Notes under the pieces: model-generated
Told to the model about the DNA's origin: nothing
The model's input: the letters and a program-made list of their open reading frames with translations, nothing else
The model's database searches: none
Part shown: in pieces, positions 1 to 5,347 of the stretch
Position numbering within the stretch: the stretch's first letter is position 1
Layout of the letters: every line of letters begins with the position of its first letter
Position numbers and translations under genes: made by a program
NCBI GenBank assembly: GCA_003819975.1
Contig: RPPU01000278.1
Coordinates: 1 to 6,331, forward strand
Origin: Desulfobacteraceae bacterium
Lineage (GTDB): Bacteria; Desulfobacterota; DSM-4660; Desulfatiglandales; HGW-15
Direction of reading: 5' to 3'
Length of the DNA stretch: 6,331 bases

Positions 1-84
1 GAAATCCAATAACTTGGCATAAAAAATGAATGCATGATCATTCAGGGGGAGATCGGCATTCAAAGGCTTTTTTATTTCGGACAT
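1..84 (-). CDS. Possible 5' end of an unrecognised gene leaving the window on the left
   Basis: On the minus strand an ATG at 84-82 opens a reading frame that runs without a stop to the window edge (28 codons). The product begins MSEIKKPLNADLPL, a plausible soluble N-terminus. The other minus-strand frames are blocked by stops in this stretch, and all three plus-strand frames meet a stop within the first 30 bases. The ribosome binding site is poor: a GGAGAG lies about 20 bases upstream of the ATG, too far for a good match. If real, the gene is divergent from the chemoreceptor gene at 222, with 137 bp between them. I do not recognise the family and 28 codons cannot establish it. A chance open frame is a real alternative. 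Confidence 0.35.
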   Translation of the reverse strand, partial: MSEIKKPLNADLPLNDHAFIFYAKLLDF

Positions 85-221
85 CAGGCCATAAAGCTAT
101 CTCTCCGATTTAATTTGCTTTTCGCGTAAATTAGGGTCGCCGGGGTTCGGGAACTTCAATAATCAGGCATCTGGAAAACAATCGATTCCGTCAATTTTTT
201 GGCCTGAACGGGTAAAAAGCC

Positions 222-2105
222 ATGCTAAAGATGAAATTAAAAAACAAGCTTATTCTGGGGGCCGCAATCATTATCCTGATTATTATGATCGTAGCCGTTT
301 TCTCCTCGTCTTTTTTGATCAATCAGCAAAACCGCCAGGCGGTCGGCGGCCTATTGGAGCATGCCATTAATATGGTGAAAGACGATTTGGCTGCCAAGCA
401 GGAAAAACTGATTCTCAATTCCAATCAATTGGCCACACTGGAAAAACTGGGATCCAGAGTCAAACTGCTTTATGATTCCAAGGCTGATGTGAACTTAAAC
501 CTTTTTCAAATACAATATAACCAGGTCACCACCGACATTTACAAAATCGCCGAGTCCAATAATATCGAAAGAATGGCGATCTATGATGTGGACGGAGACT
601 TAAAATGCTATGCCTTTAAGCAAGACGATCAAACCTTCCTGATCGGGTACAACCATCCTGTTCCGCAGCTTACTTTTTTTAGCGCGATCGTTAAGCGCGG
701 AGATACTTTAGCGATGGATTCCTGGAAAGAGGCTCCGGCATTGCCGAACATCGGTTTTGATCTGAAATTCAAAGGCGAAATCCTCAATGCCCAAAAATTC
801 TATTTTGATCAGATCGGCGATGCCATCGTCCTGGTCTGCCAGGCGCCCATTGTTTATGACGATTATAATAAAACCACCAAAGCATTGGAGAAAAAGCAAT
901 TTGGTTTTGTGACGGCCTTTCAAAAGCTGAATAAATCGTTTGTGAGCCGGATGGCGTCGATCACCGGCATGAAAATCAATCTTTTCGGCAAGGAAAATCT
1001 GCTTATCGGCGATCTCGCGTCCTACGCCAAGATAAAGATTCCCCCGCAAGAACAAGGCCGGATCACGAACAATTTAGCCGGCCAAAAAGCTTTGATCAAC
1101 GATGTCAGCCTGAAAGAAGGCGGTTTTTTTCAAGGCATTTTATCACTCCACAATCAATCCGGGTTGATCGGCGCGGTCACGGTTCTTTATCCCAAAGCCG
1201 TTATCCGAGACAATACTGTGCAGATGTTTAAAATTTTATCGATTGTTTTTCTTTGTTGCTTTCTGCTGATTTTACCCTTGGTGTTTACTTTTTCCGTTTC
1301 GCTCACCAAACCGATCCAAAAAATAATAAACATTCTTTCCAATGCGAGCCAAACCATCTCCCTGGCTTCCAACCAGGTCTCTTCTTCCAGTCAAAAAGTT
1401 GCCGAAGCTGTTTCTCAACAGGCCGCCACTTTGGAAGAAACCGCTTCGGCTTTAATCGAGATCTCCCGCGTAACCCAGGAGACCGCCGGCAATGCGCATG
1501 AAGCGGATGATTTCATGAAAAAAGCCAATCAAACCATTGATAAAGCGGATCATTCCTTGACTTCGCTAACCCGCTCCATGGAATCCATTTCCGCTTCCAG
1601 CGTGGAGATTTCAAAGATTGTGAAAAGCATCGATGAAATCGCTTTTCAAACCAATTTGCTGGCTCTCAATGCCGCTATTGAAGCGGCGCGAGCCGGTGAA
1701 GCCGGCAGCGGCTTCGCCGTGGTAGCCGAAGAAGTCAGAACATTGGCCATTCGTTCCGCGGGTGCGGCCAAGGACACAACCACGCTTATTCACACCACTG
1801 TTTCCAAAATCGAAGAGGGGACCGGAATGGTTTCCAAAGTCACGGAAGCTTTTTCCGAAGTGCATCAAGACGTCGCAAAAGGCGTGCAGTTTTTAGAAAG
1901 TATTTCCCGGGCCGCCCATGAACAGGCCCAGGGGGTTACGGAGATTAACAAAGGAGTGGCGGATATGGAGAGCGCGGTTCAGCAAAACGCCGCGCACGCC
2001 GAGGAATCGGCTTCAGCCTCGGAAGCATTAAACGCCCAATCTACGGATTTGCATAAAGTGGTCAACGATTTGGTTGTTTTGGTCGGGATGGATTTGAAAA
2101 AGTAA
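222..2105 (+). CDS. Methyl-accepting chemotaxis protein with large periplasmic sensor and no full HAMP domain
   Basis: A 627-residue transmembrane chemoreceptor that would control the CheA/CheW kinase at the inner membrane. Seen: TM1 at about residues 9-33; a periplasmic sensor at about 34-335; TM2 at about 338-360; then a cytoplasmic coiled-coil signalling domain. The sensor contains a PAS/Cache-like strand pair around 118-131 ([14 protein letters not shown]) and a second around 227-262, so a double-Cache-like fold is likely; the ligand is unknown. The signalling hairpin tip is nearly canonical ([20 protein letters not shown], 473-492), with E487, R490 and E493 matching the E. coli Tsr tip. 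Candidate methylation sites are E405/E406 and E594/E595. E406 and E595 lie 87 and 102 residues from E493, as in Tsr (E304, E391, E493), which suggests the 36-heptad class. Only about 46 residues separate TM2 from the first methylation site, too few for a full HAMP domain. There is no C-terminal NWETF-type tether. The Shine-Dalgarno is weak; an alternative ATG at 231 would remove three residues. It stands alone, with no che genes beside it. Confidence 0.97.
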   Translation: MLKMKLKNKLILGAAIIILIIMIVAVFSSSFLINQQNRQAVGGLLEHAINMVKDDLAAKQEKLILNSNQLATLEKLGSRVKLLYDSKADVNLNLFQIQYNQVTTDIYKIAESNNIERMAIYDVDGDLKCYAFKQDDQTFLIGYNHPVPQLTFFSAIVKRGDTLAMDSWKEAPALPNIGFDLKFKGEILNAQKFYFDQIGDAIVLVCQAPIVYDDYNKTTKALEKKQFGFVTAFQKLNKSFVSRMASITGMKINLFGKENLLIGDLASYAKIKIPPQEQGRITNNLAGQKALINDVSLKEGGFFQGILSLHNQSGLIGAVTVLYPKAVIRDNTVQMFKILSIVFLCCFLLILPLVFTFSVSLTKPIQKIINILSNASQTISLASNQVSSSSQKVAEAVSQQAATLEETASALIEISRVTQETAGNAHEADDFMKKANQTIDKADHSLTSLTRSMESISASSVEISKIVKSIDEIAFQTNLLALNAAIEAARAGEAGSGFAVVAEEVRTLAIRSAGAAKDTTTLIHTTVSKIEEGTGMVSKVTEAFSEVHQDVAKGVQFLESISRAAHEQAQGVTEINKGVADMESAVQQNAAHAEESASASEALNAQSTDLHKVVNDLVVLVGMDLKK

Positions 2106-2120
2106 AAAGCCAAATTTCCA

Positions 2121-2160
2121 GGCCGGTCAATCATTCATGAATCCATTCCATGATGCGGCC
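2121..2160 (+). terminator. Weak stem-loop just after the chemoreceptor gene, possible terminator
   Basis: Sixteen bases past the stop codon, GGCCG (2121-2125) can pair with CGGCC (2156-2160). Inside it, TCATG (2135-2139) can pair with CATGA (2149-2153), extended by AA/TT with one bulged C. There is no uridine tract directly after the stem, so it is not a standard intrinsic terminator. It may still protect or end the mRNA, or may only be chance pairing. Confidence 0.22.
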
Positions 2161-2251
2161 GTATTCGGGTTATCTTGCCGGAATGTATGCTTCACTTTTT
2201 TATCGATATGCTTGAGTTATTAACTGTCTTATAATAGTGTTCACATATGAT

Positions 2252-2285
2252 TGCGGCTTCCGGATTTCTTTTTCAAACGGCAACT
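2252..2285 (+). repeat. Left terminal inverted repeat of the 200-bp element
   Basis: This is the left 34-bp arm. It starts TGCGGCTTCCGGA, passes through a T-rich run and ends CGGCAACT. Its reverse complement matches 2418-2451 with three mismatches. An 8-bp direct copy of part of it (CGGCTTCC) recurs just inside the element at 2288-2295. Confidence 0.85.
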
Positions 2286-2417
2286 AACGGCTTCCAGGCT
2301 CTAACAGCAAGCGCCGTGGTGATCAAATTTATTCGGAACCCATTAGGTGCTTCGGGCTATTAAAATAGGCCAGTGTCGCGCTCGCTGATCTTACGATAAC
2401 GTTTAATACCATAAGAG

Positions 2418-2451
2418 AGTTGCCGCTTGAAAAAAAATTCCGGAAGCCGCA
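2418..2451 (-). repeat. Right terminal inverted repeat of the 200-bp element
   Basis: This is the right 34-bp arm, starting AGTTGCCG on the plus strand and ending GGAAGCCGCA. It lies 46 bp from the stop codon of the exoribonuclease gene, so minus-strand transcripts of that gene would read into it. Read on that strand, it gives a TTCCGGAA palindrome followed by a run of T, which could weakly favour termination. Confidence 0.85.
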
Positions 2452-2497
2452 TCATGATAACAACAGAGAATATTATTATGAGACGATTAATAAGCGC

Positions 2498-4480
2498 CTA
2501 ACCCATCATTTCCATTTCCAATTCATCATTCCAAGGATCGGCTTTCTTGATCTGGACCTGCACGGCTTGGCCTTCGGAAAAAGTCCGGCCGCTTTGGCGG
2601 TCCGCTTCAAAGGCCATCTGGCAATTCAATAAGACGACCCGGTATTTCTTTTTAAATACATCGAGGACCAGACCTTCAAAAGGCTCTCCGATATGCTGGG
2701 AAAAATATTTGATGACCCAGTAACGCAAACGGCCCCGCTTCAGGCGCTCCAATTCCTTTAAGACCGGTTCAACCCCGATACGGATCTTCTCTAAAGACTC
2801 CTTGTCGTAAGCCGGGGAGCCTCCCGTCAAAAAACTGCGAATCTGACGCTGCACCAAGAGGTCCATATATCGGCGAATCGGCGAACTCATATTGGTGTAA
2901 AGGTCCAAGCCCAGGCCTGCATGCGGCCGCGGCGCAGTGTCGATCATCAGGGGGTTCAGTTTGCGGCGTTGTTTGAAAACATAAAACAAGTAGTTTACCC
3001 CTTCCATGGGCAGGATTTCGCCGGGCGGTTCCTGGCCGCGAAAGAGGGCCGGAATGCCGCGATCCCGGCAGAACCGAGCCGCCATCCAGTTATAAAAAAT
3101 CATGAGTTCGGCCACCAAGATTTTGGAAGGCGTTTCCTGGCTGACGAGTTCCAGATTAATGGACTTATCCGCGGCAATATTCACGACCAGTTCCGGTAAA
3201 GATAAAATTAAGGCCTTTTGTTCGATTCGTTGTCGTTGCCATTTTTGGGTCAGTTGGTATAACCAAGTCAATTCCGGTTCTTTTTGATACAACTCATTGA
3301 CCTGATCGTAGGTCATTTGGCGTTGGACTCGGATCAGGCTGGGCACGAACTGAAAATCAAGCAAGGTCCCGGCCGGGTCAAAGCCGGCCAATAAAGAAAT
3401 GGCGGCCCGGTCTTCTCCGACCCGCAAGCTGAGGCTGTTTTCCGACAGCTCTTTGGGCAGCATGGGAATCTGCTGCTCCGGTAGATAGATGGAAGAGGCT
3501 CTTTGGGCCGCTTCCCGATCCAACCGGCTGTCCATGGGGATCAGGCCGGCCACATCCGCGATGTGAATACCCAGGCTGATTTTATCCGGAGCGATTTCAA
3601 TACTGAGGGCATCGTCAAAATCCCGGGTGAGCGGTCCGTCAATGGTGAATACGGGCAACTGCCGTAAATCTTCCCGGCGCGCGGTTTTTGTTCCGGCCTG
3701 CACGAGAAATCGCGCTTCATTAAGTTGTTCCGCGGTGAAATTTTCCGGAATCTTTAGACGCAGCAAATCCAGGCTTTGGTCTTCTCCCCAAATTCCGAGC
3801 TTGATCAGGAGGCAACGGGCCTGGCGAATATCCTGGATGCCGGCTCTGGCTAACAAATCTTTGGCAAACTTGAATTGCGGCGCCTCTTTTTCATATAGAG
3901 CCAGTTCGACCAGCAGATTTACCACATCCTCTTTGCAGGCCGGAGCCTGGACCAATCTTCCGGCCTCCAGATCTTTCAGCCAGGCACTGCCTAGGGAAAG
4001 GCTCGCCTCGCGTCGATTTTCATCCTCAGTTTGTTGAATGAGTTGGGCGACTTTCTCGGCGCTGTTCGGCCAAAAAAAGCCCTCTTTAAATTTGAAAAAG
4101 ATTCGATTTTCAAACAAGGCCCGCACCAAAGCCGACACATGGTCATCGGTCACATCCGCACCAAAACAAAGTTGGCTGAGATATTTGAAGTTATAGCTTT
4201 GTTTTTCCTCGTGCACCAATTCCCATAGTTCCTCCACTCGGATCTGGGTTTTCAAATCCTTGCGCCGGGCTTCAGCTTCGCGTAATCGGCTGAGCAGCCC
4301 TTCCCGGCCTTCACCGGGATTATTATTGGCGCCTGACATTAGTAAAATCCGTTTGGGCGCCAGCATGATTTCCCGGTTGGAGGTGGTTAAAACATAGAGG
4401 CGCTCTCCTTTTTCCTGAAAACAAATGGTGCAAAGGAGATGGCCTTCGTCAATATATTCAATTATTTTGCCTTGATACAT
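2498..4480 (-). CDS. RNase II/R-family 3'-5' exoribonuclease (RNB domain), short form
   Basis: A 660-residue cytoplasmic enzyme expected to degrade single-stranded RNA from the 3' end, releasing nucleoside monophosphates with Mg2+. The RNB core runs from about residue 270 to 590. The four metal-binding aspartates are present in TIDGPLTRDFDDA as D281, D287, D289 and D290, with the spacing of E. coli RNase II D201/D207/D209/D210. The follow-on motifs are also present: LGIHIADVAG, then IPMLPKELSENSLSL, then SSPIRRYMDL with R536 in the place of RNase II R500. The C-terminus (about 595-660) looks like an S1-type RNA-binding barrel. The first 50 residues form a small beta-rich, SH3-like segment instead of the tandem cold-shock domains of E. 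coli RNase II and RNase R, followed by a helical region. This layout recalls the cyanobacterial (zam) and mitochondrial DSS1 branch. Length is close to RNase II (about 644 aa) and well short of RNase R (about 813). The usual Cys in the CSL motif is Ser here, and the usual His after PIRRY is Gln. The start is preceded by GGAAAG eight bases upstream. It is divergent from the iron operon. Confidence 0.95.
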   Translation of the reverse strand: MYQGKIIEYIDEGHLLCTICFQEKGERLYVLTTSNREIMLAPKRILLMSGANNNPGEGREGLLSRLREAEARRKDLKTQIRVEELWELVHEEKQSYNFKYLSQLCFGADVTDDHVSALVRALFENRIFFKFKEGFFWPNSAEKVAQLIQQTEDENRREASLSLGSAWLKDLEAGRLVQAPACKEDVVNLLVELALYEKEAPQFKFAKDLLARAGIQDIRQARCLLIKLGIWGEDQSLDLLRLKIPENFTAEQLNEARFLVQAGTKTARREDLRQLPVFTIDGPLTRDFDDALSIEIAPDKISLGIHIADVAGLIPMDSRLDREAAQRASSIYLPEQQIPMLPKELSENSLSLRVGEDRAAISLLAGFDPAGTLLDFQFVPSLIRVQRQMTYDQVNELYQKEPELTWLYQLTQKWQRQRIEQKALILSLPELVVNIAADKSINLELVSQETPSKILVAELMIFYNWMAARFCRDRGIPALFRGQEPPGEILPMEGVNYLFYVFKQRRKLNPLMIDTAPRPHAGLGLDLYTNMSSPIRRYMDLLVQRQIRSFLTGGSPAYDKESLEKIRIGVEPVLKELERLKRGRLRYWVIKYFSQHIGEPFEGLVLDVFKKKYRVVLLNCQMAFEADRQSGRTFSEGQAVQVQIKKADPWNDELEMEMMG

Positions 4481-4601
4481 TCTTCAGCTTTCCGATCTCT
4501 TTTAACCGCCGTTTATCCTGAAAAATCGAGTCTGAAATCTAAAAAGAGGCTATGTTATCATAATTATCCGGGAGCGTAAGTAATTAATAAATTAGCTATG
4601 C

Positions 4602-4630
4602 TTGACAATGTTTAGGTAAGTGTATAAAAT
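4602..4630 (+). promoter_or_regulatory. Sigma70-type promoter of the regulator-feoAB operon
   Basis: A perfect -35 box TTGACA (4602-4607) is followed after 17 bases by TAAAAT (4625-4630), five of six matches to the -10 consensus. Transcription would start at about 4637, leaving a leader of about 20 bases. A second reading of the -10 as TATAAA (4623-4628) gives a poorer 15-base spacer. The last base of the -10 box is the first base of the palindromic operator, so a bound repressor would cover the start site. Confidence 0.75.
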
Positions 4631-4647
4631 TAGGTTAACCTAACTTT
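4626..4647. promoter_or_regulatory. Palindromic operator, probable DtxR/MntR-family binding site
   Basis: The core TTAGGTTAACCTAA (4630-4643) is a perfect 14-bp palindrome. Flanking A and T runs extend it to 22 bp with one mismatched pair. The half-site TTAGGTTA matches the outer half of the known DtxR/IdeR consensus (TTAGGTTAG-S-CTAACCTAA), but the centre is shorter. A related TTAGGTAAG lies upstream at 4612-4620, exactly 18 bases before the main half-site, inside the promoter spacer. The position over the -10 box and start site implies repression. The natural ligand is the regulator encoded immediately downstream, which gives metal-dependent autoregulation and control of feoAB. That pairing is inference from sequence and position. 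Confidence 0.72.
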
Positions 4648-4658
4648 TGAGGTAAATA

Positions 4659-5117
4659 ATGAATTCCATTCAATTAAGTGCACAAATGGAAGATTATCTG
4701 GAAGCGATTCACCTGGTTTGCGCTGAACAAGGTGTGGCGCGCATAAAATCTATTGCCAATAAGCTTAGGGTTTCCTATCCCAGCGTAGTCGGCGCCATAA
4801 AAAGCTTAAAAGCCAAAAACCTGGTCCAGCAAGAGCATTACGGCTATATTCGGCTGACCGAAGAGGGCCGGGAAATAGCAGGCGCAGTTTCTCATCGCCA
4901 TGAAGTTTTGACCCGCTTTCTTATGGATATTCTGGATTTGGATCAAGAGACCGCTTCCAATGATGCCTGCAAGCTGGAACATTCGGTGAGTCCCGAAACC
5001 GTACAACGCTTGCGCTCCATGGCGCTATTTATGGAAAAAGATCCCGAGATCCATCAGGACTGGCGCAAAGAATTCAGGTGTTTTTATAGCGCTAATGAAA
5101 ACAGAGAAAGAACATGA
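4659..5117 (+). CDS. DtxR/MntR-family metal-dependent transcriptional repressor
   Basis: A 152-residue cytoplasmic regulator that should bind DNA as a dimer when loaded with Fe2+ or Mn2+. Residues about 7-70 form the winged helix-turn-helix (MEDYLEAI start, RIKSIANKLRVSYPSV recognition region, YGYIRLTEEG wing). Residues about 75-140 form the metal-binding and dimerisation domain (HRHEVL, CKLEHSVS). Aligned by eye to B. subtilis MntR, the metal ligands D8, E11, H77, E99, E102 and H103 correspond to D12, E15, H81, C104, E107 and H108. The Cys is DtxR-like while the Asp is MntR-like. The ancillary DtxR site (H79, E83, H98) is not kept, since T85 and S100 replace the second and third ligands. The C-terminal SH3-like domain of DtxR is absent, so the length is MntR-like. 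The start is supported by GAGGT five bases upstream. The stop overlaps the feoA start (ATGA). It is the first gene of an iron-uptake operon, so it most likely senses iron; Mn2+ sensing is not excluded. Confidence 0.95.
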   Translation: MNSIQLSAQMEDYLEAIHLVCAEQGVARIKSIANKLRVSYPSVVGAIKSLKAKNLVQQEHYGYIRLTEEGREIAGAVSHRHEVLTRFLMDILDLDQETASNDACKLEHSVSPETVQRLRSMALFMEKDPEIHQDWRKEFRCFYSANENRERT

Positions 5118-5347
5118 TTAAAACCTTGGACCATTTAGAAAACGGCCAAACAGCCGTTATCCATGATATTCGCGGCGGACAAAGCGTGCGTCGTCGTCTC
5201 AACCATCTGGGTTTACATGCCCAGGATCGCATTCAGATGTTGCGCAACGGTTATTTCGGCGGCCCGGTGCTGGTAAAAATAAACGGCGTGGAAATCGGCA
5301 TCGGCCGGGGCATGGCTGAAAAAATCGAGGTGGAGGTCGCTGCGTGA
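5114..5347 (+). CDS. feoA: FeoA, small cytoplasmic SH3-like partner of the ferrous iron transporter
   Basis: A 77-residue protein of normal FeoA length (about 75-85), needed for Fe2+ uptake by FeoB and thought to act on the cytoplasmic face of the transporter. The family pattern is clear: an N-terminal strand (LENGQTAVIHDIRGG), a short helix with RRRLNHLGL, a central NGYFGGPVLVKINGVEIGIG that forms the core of the SH3-like barrel, and a closing AEKIEVEV strand. Its ATG overlaps the stop codon of the upstream regulator (ATGA), and only a weak purine stretch (AGAGAAAG, 5103-5110) precedes it, so translation is probably coupled to the upstream gene. Its own stop overlaps the feoB start. Nothing unusual is seen in the protein. 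Confidence 0.97.
   Translation: MIKTLDHLENGQTAVIHDIRGGQSVRRRLNHLGLHAQDRIQMLRNGYFGGPVLVKINGVEIGIGRGMAEKIEVEVAA
5332..5337 (+). promoter_or_regulatory. Shine-Dalgarno of feoB inside the end of feoA
   Basis: GGAGGT lies nine bases before the ATG at 5347 and six bases before an in-frame GTG at 5344. Either start is possible. ATG is preferred because it places the family's MxVxLVG opening at residue 1; GTG would add one residue. Confidence 0.6.

Larger units (their letters stand above)
2252..2451. mobile_element. MITE-like 200-bp element with 34-bp terminal inverted repeats
   Basis: The element sits between the convergent chemoreceptor and exoribonuclease genes. Its two ends are 34-bp inverted repeats (2252-2285 and 2418-2451) that match at 31 of 34 positions, each reading inward from TGCGGCTTCCGGA. 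Weaker similarity extends outward to TGTT/AACA (2238 and 2465), with small offsets. The 132-bp centre has no credible ORF. It carries a nested inverted repeat (2306-2314 with 2378-2386, 8 of 9 paired) and an apical hairpin (2355-2360 with 2365-2371, one bulged G). There is no transposase here, so a mobile element would be non-autonomous. A target duplication is not clear: ATGAT occurs at 2247-2251 and at 2454-2458, but the right copy is two bases away from the repeat end. Alternatives are a structured RNA, since the pairs are nested, or a bidirectional transcription block between the two genes. The pairing is certain; the mobile-element reading is inference from size and architecture. Confidence 0.62.

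Noticed and set aside
27..44. TGAATG...CATTCA stem with a six-base loop near the left edge
   Set aside because: A six-base stem with no uridine tract, lying inside the possible minus-strand gene; not distinguishable from chance.
92..114. Flagellar sigma28-like promoter for the chemoreceptor (TAAAG followed by CCGATTTAA)
   Set aside because: Only about 9 bases separate the two parts, whereas the sigma28 spacing needs about 15 after TAAA.
85..221. Cyclic-di-GMP or other riboswitch ahead of the chemoreceptor gene
   Set aside because: Chemoreceptor genes sometimes carry one, but none of the conserved aptamer sequence blocks could be found here.
2212..2235. Promoter reading into the inverted-repeat element (TTGAGT and a perfect TATAAT)
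   Set aside because: The spacer is only 12 bases and no better -35 box lies at 16-18 bases; the TATAAT alone in AT-rich DNA is weak evidence.
2294..2502. Possible integron attC site (GCCTAAC near 2496 and CTAAC near 2301, in a region of inverted repeats)
   Set aside because: No matching GTTRRRY core at a suitable distance, the repeat arms do not carry the R/L box pattern, and GCCTAAC lies at the end of the exoribonuclease gene.
2420..2632. A 70-codon plus-strand open frame spanning the right inverted repeat and the end of the exoribonuclease gene
   Set aside because: It starts inside the repeat and is mostly antisense to conserved S1-domain codons; it has no credible ribosome binding site or protein-like pattern.
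3627..4037. A 136-codon plus-strand open frame antisense to the exoribonuclease
   Set aside because: It overlaps the conserved catalytic segment of the real gene and is rich in Ser and Arg, as expected from reading the complement of that gene.
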